From: Solidesulfovibrio carbinoliphilus subsp. oakridgensis
GTDB lineage: Bacteria; Desulfobacterota; Desulfovibrionia; Desulfovibrionales; Desulfovibrionaceae
Assembly (NCBI RefSeq): GCF_000177215.2
Contig: NZ_CM001368.1
Coordinates: forward strand, 3,665,625-3,729,624
Direction: 5' to 3'
Length of the DNA: 64,000 nucleotides
In this document: one piece after another, positions 16,518 through 25,541 of the stretch
Position numbering within the stretch: the stretch's first letter is position 1
Layout: every line of letters begins with the position of its first letter
Made by a program: the position numbers and the translations under genes
Notes under the pieces: model-generated
Databases searched by the model: none
What the model was told of the DNA's origin: nothing
The model's input: the letters and a program-made list of their open reading frames with translations, nothing else

Positions 16518-18788
16518 CTACTTCCTTAACAAACGCAGTCCATTGGCGATGACAAGCAGGCTTGTGCCCATGTCGGCGAACACGGCCAGGAGCATGGAGC
16601 CGTAGCCGAAAAAGGTCAGCACGAGGACCAGTCCCTTGAGGCCGAGGGCCAGGGCGATGTTCTGCTTGAGCGTCGTCACCGTGACCCGGGAGAGCTGGAT
16701 GAAAGCGGCCAGCTTTCGCAGGTCGTCGTCCATGATGGCCACGTCCGCCGTCTCGATGGCCGCGTCGGTGCCGGCCGCACCCATGGCGAAGCCGATGTCG
16801 GCCCGGGCGAGCGCCGGGGCGTCGTTTATGCCGTCGCCGACCATGGCCACGAGCCGCCGCCTGTCCGTCGGGCCGGCCTCTTTCCCGGTCAGCTCGTCCA
16901 CGGCGGTCGCCTTGTCGGCCGGCATCTGGTCGCCCCGGGCCGCGTCGATGCCGACTTCCCGGGCAATGGCCGCCACGGTGTGGGCGTTGTCGCCGGAAAG
17001 GAGGACCGTTTCGACGCCCAGGGCATGGAGCGCGGCCACGGCCTCCCGGCTGTGGCCGCGAAGGGCGTCGGCGGCCGCGAAAAGGGCCAGCACGCCGGTG
17101 GCGTCGGCCAAAAGGACGGTGGTTTTGCCCGTGTTTTCGAGGGCGGCCAGCCGCTCTTCCAGGGCCGGGGAGCACAGGCCGAGCTCTTCGATCAACCGGT
17201 GGTTGCCCAGGTGGTAGGTCTTGCCGTCGATGGTCCCCCGGACGCCGAGGCCGGGCAGGGCCGTGAAATCGGCCACATGACGGGGGACCACGGCGTCGTC
17301 GGTGGCGGCGGCGGCCACGGCCCGGGACACGGGATGGTCCGAGCGGCCGGCCAGGCTCGCGGCCACGGCCCGGTTGTCCGAGGCCTGGCCGGCGAGATTG
17401 ACGCAATCCGTCTGCACCGGCCGGCCGGTGGTCAGCGTGCCGGTCTTGTCGAGGACCACCGTGCCGATGGCGTGGCCCTGTTCCAGGAAAAGCCCGCCCT
17501 TGATCAGGATGCCGCGCCTTGCGGCGGCGGCCAGACCGCTGACCACGGACACGGGCGTGGAAATGACCAGGGCGCAGGGGCAGGCGATGACCAGGAGGAC
17601 CAGCCCCTTGTAGATCCAGTCGGCAAACGCGCCGCCGAACAAAAGCGGCGGCACCACGGCCACGAGCAGGGCGAAGCCGAAGACCGACGGCGTGTAGACG
17701 GCGGCGAACCTGTCCACGAACCGCTGGGTCCGGGCCTCCTTGCCCGGCGAGGCCACCACGGCCCGGGTGATGCGGGCGAGCGTCGAGTCGTCGGCCCGGG
17801 CGGTGGTGACCAGGAGCAGCTCGCCTTCCTGGTTGATGGTGCCGGCGTAAAGCGCGTCTCCGGGACTCTTTTCCACCGGCAGGCTCTCGCCGGTGATGGG
17901 CGACTGGTCGAGCGCGGAGCGGCCCTCGGCCACCACGCCGTCAAGCGGCACCCGTTCGCCGGGCCGCAGCCGCACGAAGGCTCCGACCGGCACCTCGGCC
18001 GCCGGCACGGTCGCAAACCCGCCGTCCGGGCGGCGCACGGTGGCCTGCTCCGGGGCCAGGGCGAGCAGGGCCGTGACCGCACCGTTGGCCCGGGCCAGGG
18101 AATAGGACTCGATTTCTTCGGCAATGGCGAAAAGGACCATGACCATGGCCGCTTCGGGAAACTGGCCGAGGAGCAGGGCCCCTGTGGCCGCGATGCTCAT
18201 CAGCGCGTTGATGTTCAGGTTGCGGTTTTTGAGCGCGATAAAGCCCTTTTTATAAATCGGCAGGCCGCAGGCCAGGATGGCGGCCAGGGCGCAGACAGCC
18301 GGCAGCCAGGGCCGGCCCCAGCCGAGCCATTCGGCCACCTCGGCCAGCACGGCCATGGTCAGGGCGGCGCCCTGGACCGGCGTGATCCAGGCGCCGGCCG
18401 GTTGCGCGGCCATCCGGGCGGCCGCCCCCCTGGCCGTGACCGGCACGGCCTCCATGCCGAGCGCCGCCACGGCCGCGATGATGGCGGCCGTGTCCGGCAG
18501 GTCGTGGTGCACGGTCAGCTCCCGGGCCAGCAGGTTGAACCGCAGCCCGGCCACGCCCGGCATGTCGGCCAGGACCTTGCGGATCATCCGCTCCTCCACC
18601 GGGCAGTCCATGGCCTCGATGCGAAAGGTGTCGCTGCGGGCGGCCTCGGGCGCGGGACCGTCGTCCCGGGGGGCGGCCGCCCCAGTCGGGCAGGCGCCGT
18701 CGCCGCAGCAGCAGGGAGCCGGACGGCCGGCATCAAGCGGTTCGAGCGGGACATGGCCGGAGCCATGGGAATGGTCGTGGGCGGACAT
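16518..18788 (-). CDS. zntA: Zn/Cd/Pb-translocating P-type ATPase
   Basis: 756 residues. The N-terminal tail is metal-rich (His 4, 6, 8, 12 and Cys 26-28). An HMA-like domain carries AMDCPVEE (about 59-66), the Zn/Cd variant. Then come the membrane helices, the TGES actuator motif, CPC in VIACPCALVIST, the phosphorylation motif DKTGTLT, and MVGDGINDAPALA. It exports divalent heavy metals with ATP. Its promoter and the MerR-type operator lie directly upstream at 18818-18848, shared with the divergent regulator, so induction by Cd/Pb/Zn is expected. zntA and cadA are both used for this family. Confidence 0.93.
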   Translation of the reverse strand: MSAHDHSHGSGHVPLEPLDAGRPAPCCCGDGACPTGAAAPRDDGPAPEAARSDTFRIEAMDCPVEERMIRKVLADMPGVAGLRFNLLARELTVHHDLPDTAAIIAAVAALGMEAVPVTARGAAARMAAQPAGAWITPVQGAALTMAVLAEVAEWLGWGRPWLPAVCALAAILACGLPIYKKGFIALKNRNLNINALMSIAATGALLLGQFPEAAMVMVLFAIAEEIESYSLARANGAVTALLALAPEQATVRRPDGGFATVPAAEVPVGAFVRLRPGERVPLDGVVAEGRSALDQSPITGESLPVEKSPGDALYAGTINQEGELLLVTTARADDSTLARITRAVVASPGKEARTQRFVDRFAAVYTPSVFGFALLVAVVPPLLFGGAFADWIYKGLVLLVIACPCALVISTPVSVVSGLAAAARRGILIKGGLFLEQGHAIGTVVLDKTGTLTTGRPVQTDCVNLAGQASDNRAVAASLAGRSDHPVSRAVAAAATDDAVVPRHVADFTALPGLGVRGTIDGKTYHLGNHRLIEELGLCSPALEERLAALENTGKTTVLLADATGVLALFAAADALRGHSREAVAALHALGVETVLLSGDNAHTVAAIAREVGIDAARGDQMPADKATAVDELTGKEAGPTDRRRLVAMVGDGINDAPALARADIGFAMGAAGTDAAIETADVAIMDDDLRKLAAFIQLSRVTVTTLKQNIALALGLKGLVLVLTFFGYGSMLLAVFADMGTSLLVIANGLRLLRK

Positions 18789-18817
18789 GGCAGATCCTCC
18801 TTGCCTGGGACGGCCCT

Positions 18818-18848
18818 ATGAGACACCCTGGAGCGACTACAGGGTCAA
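18818..18848 (-). promoter_or_regulatory. MerR-family operator-promoter of the metal ATPase
   Basis: On the minus strand the -35 is TTGACC (18843-18848), the spacer 19 bases and the -10 TCTCAT (18818-18823). The palindrome ACCCTG-N9-CAGGGT (18825-18845) fills the spacer. A long 19-bp spacer with a centred dyad is the hallmark of promoters twisted open by MerR/CadR/ZntR proteins. Confidence 0.85.
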
Positions 18849-18874
18849 GCCCTTTTTTCTCGGAGGGAAAAAAT

Positions 18875-19351
18875 ATGCGCATCGGCGAATTGGCCAGGCG
18901 GACCGGCTGCCGGCCGGACACCGTCCGTTTTTACGAGCGGGAGGGACTGCTCGCCGAGCCGGCCCGCACCGAAGGCAACTACCGGCTCTACGACGCCGTG
19001 CATCTGGCCCGGCTGACTTTTATTCGCAACTGCCGGGCTCTGGAGATGAACCTGGACGAGATCCGGCTGCTTCTGGCCGTCCTGGACGGCACCGGCCACG
19101 ACTGCGGCGAGGTGGTCACGGTCCTTGGGGCGCACATCGGCCACATCGCCGACCGCATCGCCCGGCTTCAGGCCCTGCAAGGCCAGTTGCTGGCCCTGCG
19201 GGAGCTGTGCACCGGGGTCACGCCCGTGGACCAGTGCGCCATCATCAAGGAGCTGACGGAGCCGGGGAGCGTGCCCCTGGAGCCGGGAGGCGGGAGTGGG
19301 GAGGAGGGTTGCGGGAAGAGGAAGATGCCTCCGGCGGCCGGGAGGGGGTGA
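18875..19351 (+). CDS. cadR: MerR-family heavy-metal regulator, CadR/PbrR type
   Basis: 158 residues. N-terminal winged helix MRIGELARRTGCRPDTVRFYERE, a dimerisation coiled coil (about 80-112), and metal ligands Cys77 (GHDCGEV), Cys112 and Cys121 (LCTGVTPVDQC), the spacing seen in CadR/PbrR. It should bind the dyad at 18825-18845 and switch on the divergent ATPase gene with Cd or Pb. ATG 18875 has GGAGGG upstream. The last residues KMPPAAGRG and the TGA come from a palindromic repeat, so the tail after about residue 135 is not conserved family sequence. Confidence 0.9.
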   Translation: MRIGELARRTGCRPDTVRFYEREGLLAEPARTEGNYRLYDAVHLARLTFIRNCRALEMNLDEIRLLLAVLDGTGHDCGEVVTVLGAHIGHIADRIARLQALQGQLLALRELCTGVTPVDQCAIIKELTEPGSVPLEPGGGSGEEGCGKRKMPPAAGRG

Positions 19352-19515
19352 CCCCCTCCCGGACCCTCCCCACCGGGGGATGGGAGGCACGGCGAAGTCG
19401 GCCACACCGACCCACGCCCGTGCGCAACCGCATTCCCACCCGCTTTCCCTATTTGAATACGCCCCTTTCGGGGGGTCCGGGGGGGATGATCCCCCCCGGC
19501 CGCCGGAGGCCTCTT
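19322..19515. repeat. Composite of two palindromic repeats in inverted orientation, copies 4 and 5
   Basis: A plus copy (19322-19380) and a minus copy (19463-19515) flank a core of about 80 bases containing GGCACGGCGAAG and GTGCGCAACC. The same arrangement recurs at 41221-41436. It lies between the converging cadR and DUF1980 genes, where paired hairpins could end both transcripts. Confidence 0.85.
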
Positions 19516-19523
19516 CCCTCTTC

Positions 19524-20324
19524 TCAAAAAGCGTACGGTTCGCTGGTCTTCCACTGGTACATGTAGACCTGCTCGGGCGGGACCGGGGCGCTTTCCAGGT
19601 GGTCGGTGGCGAAGAGGGCGGCCTGGGCGATGGAGGAGAAGGCCTGGCCGGGCAGGGTGTATTCGTTGCGTTCGTCCTGGGGCGCGTCGGCCAGGCGGCC
19701 GTAGGCCACGACCCAGCTCTTGTCTTCCGGGGGCGTGGCGCCCTGGGGCAGCCGGACGCGAAAGCCCACGGCCGTGCCGTCGGCGTAGCAGCACCAGACG
19801 GCCAGACGGTAGAGCACGAATTCGCCCTTGGCGTCGAGGGCGGCGTCGCGGTGGACGGTGCCGCGCATGGCGTAGGGTTTGTCGAAGGCCTCGGCGTGGC
19901 CTTTGGCCGCGATGTCGTAGAGTTCGCCGGTATTGATGGGGATGTACTCCCGGCCAAGCGCGACCAGGCGGGAGGGGACGGGGCCGGCGGGTTCGGGGGC
20001 GGGCAGGGTCGGGGCGACGCTAAAGGGATCGCTGTCGATCGTGCCGGAGAGGGCCTGGACGCCGCCCTGGGTCAGGACGATCATGGCCAGGAGACAGAGG
20101 TAGCAGGCGGCCCGGCCGAGGCTTGGCCGGGACACGGGCCGGATGGCGGCAAAGGCGCCGAGGATGGCCAGGACGGTGGCGGCGCCGAGAGTCAGGGGCG
20201 CGAATTTAGGGTTTAAAAACATCCAGTAGTTGCCGGCCGCAGCCAGCCAGAGGAGAAAGCCGGCCAGGGCCAGCATGGCCAGGCCGTCGAGGCGGGCGGC
20301 AAGGGCGTGGAAACGGCGGGTCAT
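19524..20324 (-). CDS. DUF1980 / TIGR03943 family protein (YcgQ-like)
   Basis: 266 residues. Two or three N-terminal membrane helices (about 14-90) are followed by an extracytoplasmic domain with the family block VWCCYADGTAVGFRV (Cys178-Cys179) and WVVAYGRL. DUF1980 proteins are nearly always encoded beside YraQ/DUF318 permeases, as here: the ATG overlaps the permease stop by four bases. The pair is thought to act in metal or small-molecule transport, substrate unknown. The vicinal Cys pair could bind a soft metal. Confidence 0.85.
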   Translation of the reverse strand: MTRRFHALAARLDGLAMLALAGFLLWLAAAGNYWMFLNPKFAPLTLGAATVLAILGAFAAIRPVSRPSLGRAACYLCLLAMIVLTQGGVQALSGTIDSDPFSVAPTLPAPEPAGPVPSRLVALGREYIPINTGELYDIAAKGHAEAFDKPYAMRGTVHRDAALDAKGEFVLYRLAVWCCYADGTAVGFRVRLPQGATPPEDKSWVVAYGRLADAPQDERNEYTLPGQAFSSIAQAALFATDHLESAPVPPEQVYMYQWKTSEPYAF

Positions 20325-21346
20325 GACGCGCCTCCGGTGGCCAGGCCCAGGGCGACGCAGACGACAAAGACGATGGCGGCCGGCACCCAGGCCAGGACGC
20401 GCACCAGCCGGGGCGTGAAGACCTGCCGCCACATGAGCACGAGTTTGAGGTCGAGCATGGGGCCAAGGGCCAGGAAGGCCAGTTTGGCCGCCTGGGGAAA
20501 GGTGGAGAAGCTGGCGGCCACGAAGGCGTCGGCCTGGGAGCAGAGCGACAGGCCGACGGCAAGCGCCATCATGCCCGGAATGGCCAGGGCTAGGTCGTTT
20601 TCCATGGCCATGATGACCGAGGCCGGGACATAGGCCTTAAACGCCGCGGCCACCATGGAGCCGAAGACCAGCACCTTGGCCATGTCGAGAAAATCGGCCA
20701 TGGCGTGGGTCAGGGCCGAGGCGGCCTGCTGCCGGCGATCGGGCCCCAGGGCGGCCACCGGCAGGGCGTCGGCCAGGGAGCCGAAGAGCGGCGCCGGGCC
20801 GTCCGCCGGAGACGCGGCCAGGGCATGGCCGTCCGCGTGGCCGTGAGCCTGTCCGGGGACGTGGTCGTGGCCGCAGCCGCAGGCCGGTTCGCGGCCGGCC
20901 AGGGGTTTTAGGAGGCTTTCGGCCTTTTGCCCGCCGGCGAACCAGCCGACGGCGAGCGCCGCCACCGAGACCACGAGACAGCGCCATACGGCCATGGTGG
21001 GGTCGCCCCGGAAGGCGACCAGGGTGGCCAGGATGGAGACCGGGTTGATGACCGGCGCGGCCAGCATGAAGGCCAGGGCCGCGCCCGGGGGCACGCCTTT
21101 GCCCATGAGCCGGCGGGCGAGATAGACCACGCCGCATTCGCAGCAGGGCGTGGCCGCGCCAAGGGCCAGGCCGAAGAAGGTGGCCGCCAGCCGCCCCTTG
21201 GGCACCAGCCGTTCCACCCGCTCGCGCGGCACATAGGCCTCCACCAGCCCCGAGGCCAGGGACCCGAGGAGCAGGAAGGGCAGGGCCTCGAAGACGATCG
21301 AGAGGGCGGCCTGGGCGAAAAGGTCGATGTTGTGGAGGGCGTTCAT
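20321..21346 (-). CDS. YraQ/DUF318 family permease
   Basis: 341 residues, about eight helices. Signature block LGAATPCCECGVV (Cys68, 69, 71) then LAFMLAAPVINPVSIL, and a second matching half with LGPMLDLKLVLMW. Between the halves is a Cys/His-rich cytoplasmic loop (about 156-174, CGCGHDHVPGQAHGHADGH) that looks like a metal-binding segment. Overlaps both neighbours by ATGA, giving the operon ABC transporter - permease - DUF1980. The nearby zntA/cadR genes and the loop suggest a metal substrate, but this is inference. Confidence 0.85.
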   Translation of the reverse strand: MNALHNIDLFAQAALSIVFEALPFLLLGSLASGLVEAYVPRERVERLVPKGRLAATFFGLALGAATPCCECGVVYLARRLMGKGVPPGAALAFMLAAPVINPVSILATLVAFRGDPTMAVWRCLVVSVAALAVGWFAGGQKAESLLKPLAGREPACGCGHDHVPGQAHGHADGHALAASPADGPAPLFGSLADALPVAALGPDRRQQAASALTHAMADFLDMAKVLVFGSMVAAAFKAYVPASVIMAMENDLALAIPGMMALAVGLSLCSQADAFVAASFSTFPQAAKLAFLALGPMLDLKLVLMWRQVFTPRLVRVLAWVPAAIVFVVCVALGLATGGAS

Positions 21347-23103
21347 GCCGGCTGGGGCTCCGGGGCTGCGGCCGGGACCGGGGCCTCGTCCAGGCGGTAG
21401 GGGGCGGCCGCGTCCGGGCCGGCCGGGGCGAAGCGGACCACCCGCTGGTGGAAGGCGGCCAGGGCCGGCCGGTGGGCGATGCTCAGGATGCCCGTGTCCG
21501 GCAGCCGGGAGACGAGCAGGGCATAGAGGGCCTTTTCCGAGGCCTCGTCCAGGGCCGAGGTGGCCTCGTCGCAGAAAAGCCAGCGCGGGGCAAGCAGGAT
21601 CGCCCGGGCGAAGCCGAGGCGCTGCTGTTCGCCGGCGGAGAGTTCCTGGGACCAGTGGCGCTCCTCGCCGAGCTGGGGCGCCAGATGCCCCAGGCCGCAG
21701 TCGGCCAGGGCCTCGGCCAGCCGCTTTTCGCCGTAGGCTTCGGGCGCGTCGGGATAGGCCAGGGCGGCGGCCAGGGTGGCGATGGGCAGGTAGGGCCGCT
21801 GGGGCAGGAAGAGGACCCGTTCCCCGGCCGGCAGGGCCAGGTCGCCGGCGGCAAAGGGCCACAGGCCGCCGATGGCCCGAAAGAGGGTCGATTTGCCGCT
21901 GCCGGCCGGGCCGGCCAGCATGACCCTGGCTCCGGGCGGCAGGGTGAGGGAGGCGTCCGTGAGCAGGACGCGGCCGTCGGGCAGGCCGAGGCGCACGCCG
22001 GCCAGGGCCAGATCCTGGCCGGCCGGAACCTCGCGCCGGGTCAGGCCGTCGTGGCGGTGAGCCTCCAGGTCGCTTAAGGCGCTCGAAAAACCGGTCAGAC
22101 GGTCGACCGTGGCCCGCCACTCGGCCAGCCGCGTGTAGGCGTCGATGAACCAGGACAGGGACGACTGGACGTGGCTGAAGGCCGAGACGGTCTGCATGAG
22201 GCCGCCGAGCTGGATGGCCCCGGAGAAGTAGCGGGGCGCGGCGACCAGAAAGGGAAAGATGACCGCCGCCTGGGAGTAGCCGGCCGAAAACCAGGTCAGG
22301 CGTTTCTGGCGGCGCATGATGGCCCACCAGTTGGTGACCACGTTGGCGAACCGGGAGCCCAGGCCCCGGGCTTCCTGCCCCTCGCCGCCGTAAAGGGCGA
22401 TGGCCTCGGCGTTTTCGCGCACGCGCACGAGGGTGTAGCGGAAATCGGCCTCGTAGCGCTGCTGGAAGAAGTTCAGGCGAATGAGGGGGTGGCCGATGTA
22501 GTGGGTGAGAAAGGAGCCAAAGCCGGCGTAGAGCACGGCGGCCCAGAGCATGGAGCCCGGGACCTGGATGTCGAGGATGTGGATGTCGCCGGAGAGGTTC
22601 CAGAGGATGACGGAAAAAGAAACCAGCGACACCACGGATTCGAGAAAACCAAGGGTCAGGGACAGGGTCTGCTGGACGAAGCCGTTGATGTCTTCGCTGA
22701 TGCGCTGGTCCGGGTTGTCGGTCAGGCCCTCTTCGAAGCGGATGCGGTAGTAGGCCTGGTTATCCAGCCACCTTTTGGCGTAGCGGGCGGTCAGCCAGCG
22801 CCGCCAGCGGATCTGCAGCATCTGGCGCAGGTAGATCTGGTAGACGGCCACGATGATGAACATGGTGGCCAGGATGGCGAACCGGCCGAAGAGCCGGAAG
22901 AAGGCGTCGGTGTCTTTTTCCTGGAGCGAGTTGTAAAAGAGGTTGTTCCACTCGTTAAAGAGCACGTTCAGGTAGACGATGCCAAGGCTCATGCCGATGA
23001 TGACGGCCAGGAGCAGGCCGGATTTGAGGCGCTCCTCGCTTTGCCAATACGGTTTGGTCAGGGTCCAGAGATCGGACAGGAAGCGCCGCTTGGTCGCGGG
23101 CAT
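21343..23103 (-). CDS. SbmA/BacA-type ABC transporter (permease fused to ATPase, YddA-like)
   Basis: 586 residues. Residues about 10-330 form the ABC_membrane_2 domain with FNEWNNLFYNSLQEKD and a six-helix layout. The ATPase is at about 365-570 with Walker A GPAGSGKST, signature LSAGEQQRLGFARA and Walker B LFCDEATSALD. The family transports peptides, cobalamin-like compounds or long-chain acyl-CoA. A Pro/Ala-rich tail of about 20 residues ends the protein. ATG 23103 follows AAGGAG. It is the first gene of the three-gene operon. Confidence 0.88.
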   Translation of the reverse strand: MPATKRRFLSDLWTLTKPYWQSEERLKSGLLLAVIIGMSLGIVYLNVLFNEWNNLFYNSLQEKDTDAFFRLFGRFAILATMFIIVAVYQIYLRQMLQIRWRRWLTARYAKRWLDNQAYYRIRFEEGLTDNPDQRISEDINGFVQQTLSLTLGFLESVVSLVSFSVILWNLSGDIHILDIQVPGSMLWAAVLYAGFGSFLTHYIGHPLIRLNFFQQRYEADFRYTLVRVRENAEAIALYGGEGQEARGLGSRFANVVTNWWAIMRRQKRLTWFSAGYSQAAVIFPFLVAAPRYFSGAIQLGGLMQTVSAFSHVQSSLSWFIDAYTRLAEWRATVDRLTGFSSALSDLEAHRHDGLTRREVPAGQDLALAGVRLGLPDGRVLLTDASLTLPPGARVMLAGPAGSGKSTLFRAIGGLWPFAAGDLALPAGERVLFLPQRPYLPIATLAAALAYPDAPEAYGEKRLAEALADCGLGHLAPQLGEERHWSQELSAGEQQRLGFARAILLAPRWLFCDEATSALDEASEKALYALLVSRLPDTGILSIAHRPALAAFHQRVVRFAPAGPDAAAPYRLDEAPVPAAAPEPQPA

Positions 23104-23318
23104 GGACACGGCTCCTTGTAGGGGGTGAACGGGACCGCCGGACGCGGGCTTTTTTTTCGCCGAGGGCGGGCCGCCCCGGCACCCGGCCGGACCGCCCGCC
23201 CTTGGACCGTCCCCCTCTAGTCCACACTGCCCACCCGAGGCAACATGTGGCCGCGTCCCCACCGTGACAAGACGTTCATCCACGGCCCGTCCGGGCCCCC
23301 GGGTGGACCGCCGGGCCC

Positions 23319-23351
23319 AAAAAAAGCGGCCGATCCCGAAAGATCGGCCGC
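23319..23351 (-). terminator. Rho-independent terminator after the porin
   Basis: The 10-bp stem GCGGCCGATC (23326-23335 with 23342-23351) is followed on the minus strand by seven T. Confidence 0.93.
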
Positions 23352-23370
23352 CCGGACGACGAACCCCGTC

Positions 23371-23403
23371 GAGGGGGTCCGGGGGGGATGATCCCCCCCG
23401 GCG
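23371..23403 (-). repeat. Partial palindromic repeat, copy 6
   Basis: GGGGGTCCGGGGGGGATGATCCCCCCCGG is present, but the GGCCGCCGGAGGCATC end is missing and replaced by a second hairpin, GGGTCCAGGGCAGAGCCCTGG. It lies between the porin stop and its terminator. Confidence 0.7.
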
Positions 23404-23449
23404 GGTCCAGGGCAGAGCCCTGGCGGGGTTCGGGGCGGAGCCCCGATCT

Positions 23450-24928
23450 TTAATACTTGTAGGTGAAGCCGACGGCCACTTTCCAGGTGTCGGCGGCCTC
23501 GGCCCGGTCGGCCAGCCGGTGGCCCCAGACGCTCTTCTGGAACTGGCCGTGGGCCCAGCCGGTTTCGATGCGGGCGGCCAGGTTTTCGTAGATCATGTAC
23601 TGGCTGTCGAAGTTGACGCCGAGGGCGTGCTCGTTGGTGGTCAGGTCGCGGCCCATGACGAAGTAGGGGTTGGACCCGAGGGCATAGTTGAGGGACCGGA
23701 TGGCCCGGGGCGAGTTGTTGCCCTGGATGTAGGTGAAGGTCAGGCGCTGGGACAGTTTTTCGACGAGGGTGATGTTGTTGAGCGAGGCGCCAAATCCCAT
23801 GGCCCCGACCGGGTCCATGCCCATGTTGGAGTTGCGGGCGAAGACCTGGCTGTCGTCGAAGAGAAACGAGCCGCCGGGGCCCCAGTTGGGCCGGGTGTGG
23901 GGCATGCGCTCGGAGCCGTTGGCCGTGGAGGCGTCCTCGCCGGTGGACCACCAGCCGAAGACCTGGGGGGTGAGCAGATCGAAGCCCGTGTACTCGGCGC
24001 CGAGGTCGATGAACCAGCCTTGCCGCTTGCTCTTCTTGCGGTCTTCCAGGGCCCCGCCGCCATTGATGACGTCGGCGTAGAACTTGACCGGGTCGAGGAC
24101 GGAGACTTCGAACGCGCCGCCCACCCAGTAGTAGGGATTCTGGTTGTTCTTCCAGCCGGTGGCGCCGACCTGGGTGCCGGCGGACAGCAGGTCCTCGGCG
24201 TAGGAGGCCTCGGCGAAGGAGGAGGCGTAGGCGGTGTAGTAGCCGGCCTTGTTGCCGGCAATGCCGAGCACCGCCCACGGCGTGACCTTGAAACCCTCGG
24301 TGGTGATGGGCAGGGTCAGGAAATACATGTCCAGTTCGTCGCCGACCTGGGTGGTGGTGGTGTCGTAGGTCCGGTTGGTGTCGATCAGGCGGGCGAAGCC
24401 GGCCGTCAGGTCCACGGTGCCGGGCACGAGGGGGGCCTTGACGATCAGGGCCGCGGCCCAGTCGGTGAAGACGATGCTGTCGTTGAAAAGGGCGCTCTGG
24501 GGGAAGGCGGTCGGTTGCAAGCCGGCGTTCACCTCGATCTCGGTGCCCGGATATTTGAACTGCAGGTAGGCCTGGTAGACCTGGATGGCCACGTCCGGGT
24601 TGGCGGCGGTGTAGGTGCCGTTGCCCCAGGTGTTGTCCACCTTGGTGGCGAGGCGGAATTTGAGGTTCTCGTTGGCGACGAAGTCGGTGCGGACCCGGAT
24701 GCGTTCCCAGATTTCAAAGGAATCTTCCGTCTTGGTCCCGGCGCTGTTCCAGGTCGGGGTGTTGGACGTCCAGGCCGGGTCGTTCCAGCCGGTGAAGTTG
24801 TGGCCCGTGAAATAGACGCCGTAGACCCGGGAATCGCCGGTGACTTTCACTTCCGTGGTCGCCCGGGCCAGGCCGGCCGCGGCCGTCAGGAACACGGCCA
24901 AGAGGACCGGCACTGTGAAACGTTTCAT
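23450..24928 (-). CDS. Outer membrane homotrimeric porin (Desulfovibrio type)
   Basis: 492 residues. Signal peptide MKRFTVPVLLAVFLTAAAG with cleavage after ARA, then a beta-barrel rich in aromatic residues with alternating polar strands, ending KVAVGFTYKY with the C-terminal aromatic residue typical of outer-membrane proteins. N-terminal EVKVTGDSRVYGVYFTGHNF and NENLKFRLATKVDN match porins abundant in Desulfovibrio outer membranes. It lets small hydrophilic solutes, including anions, diffuse in. ATG 24928 follows AAGGAG; an in-frame ATG at 24955 is upstream but would spoil the signal peptide. The gene is monocistronic. Confidence 0.9.
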   Translation of the reverse strand: MKRFTVPVLLAVFLTAAAGLARATTEVKVTGDSRVYGVYFTGHNFTGWNDPAWTSNTPTWNSAGTKTEDSFEIWERIRVRTDFVANENLKFRLATKVDNTWGNGTYTAANPDVAIQVYQAYLQFKYPGTEIEVNAGLQPTAFPQSALFNDSIVFTDWAAALIVKAPLVPGTVDLTAGFARLIDTNRTYDTTTTQVGDELDMYFLTLPITTEGFKVTPWAVLGIAGNKAGYYTAYASSFAEASYAEDLLSAGTQVGATGWKNNQNPYYWVGGAFEVSVLDPVKFYADVINGGGALEDRKKSKRQGWFIDLGAEYTGFDLLTPQVFGWWSTGEDASTANGSERMPHTRPNWGPGGSFLFDDSQVFARNSNMGMDPVGAMGFGASLNNITLVEKLSQRLTFTYIQGNNSPRAIRSLNYALGSNPYFVMGRDLTTNEHALGVNFDSQYMIYENLAARIETGWAHGQFQKSVWGHRLADRAEAADTWKVAVGFTYKY

Positions 24929-25541
24929 AACTCCTTCCTCGCGTTGCAGGTTCATGGACAATACTGTGCATCCGGAGTCCGCGGCGACGAGCCGGCTCCG
25001 GGGGGGCGCGACGGACGACGGCGGCGCCGGGCCGGACGGACCGGGGAGGCGAACCCCCGGCCGCATCCGGCGCTTGCGGTGTGCGGTCGCGCGGCCGATC
25101 CGGCGCGCGTCACGGGCATGGCGCGGACGATGCGGGCCTTTGGACCGGCGGGCGGCCTGCCGGCGAAAAGACACGGCCGTCTCCTCGGACAGCGGGCCGT
25201 TGGCGTCTCTTTTGTTGCTATTGCAACCACTTGCCGTCTGTGTTGCTGCGAAGCGGTGGCCATACTGCATTCGGGCAGGCAAGTAAAGGCAGGGTTGTGG
25301 AGGCGGCAGGGCTGGCCGTTTGGCGGGCGAAAGGCGAAGAGGCCGCCGGACCGGCCGTGGCGGGGCGCGACGGACGATTCTTTTCCCGGGGCCGGTTGCC
25401 GCCGAAGGAGCGTCGGCAACGCGCCGGGCCGGCGGCGGCAGGAAATGGACATTTTGGGGAAAAGGAGACCCCTGGAGCGGGGGAGGGAGGAAAAGGGGCC
25501 GGGGACCGGCCGGCCGGTCCCCGGGGAAAGGCGGGAAGGGA
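24929..25541. promoter_or_regulatory. Long upstream region of the porin gene
   Basis: About 610 bases without a supported gene. It contains a perfect dyad GTTGC-TATT-GCAAC (25214-25227) in a locally AT-richer stretch about 290 bases upstream of the porin start, a possible operator, and a palindromic terminator for the next gene at 25501. The porin promoter itself could not be placed. Confidence 0.35.
25496..25522 (-). terminator. Palindromic terminator after the flavoprotein gene
   Basis: A perfect 22-bp palindrome (25501-25522, GGGGACCGGCC and its complement) lies about 20 bases past the stop and is followed on the minus strand by GGCCCCTTTTCC. Confidence 0.6.

Larger units (their letters stand above)
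23104..23449. other. Intergenic region between the ABC operon and the porin
   Basis: Holds the porin terminator (23319-23351), a partial palindromic repeat (about 23371-23403) and, on the minus strand, the upstream region of the ABC operon. A GC-rich inverted stretch at 23155-23215 precedes that operon. No ORF is supported. Confidence 0.6.
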
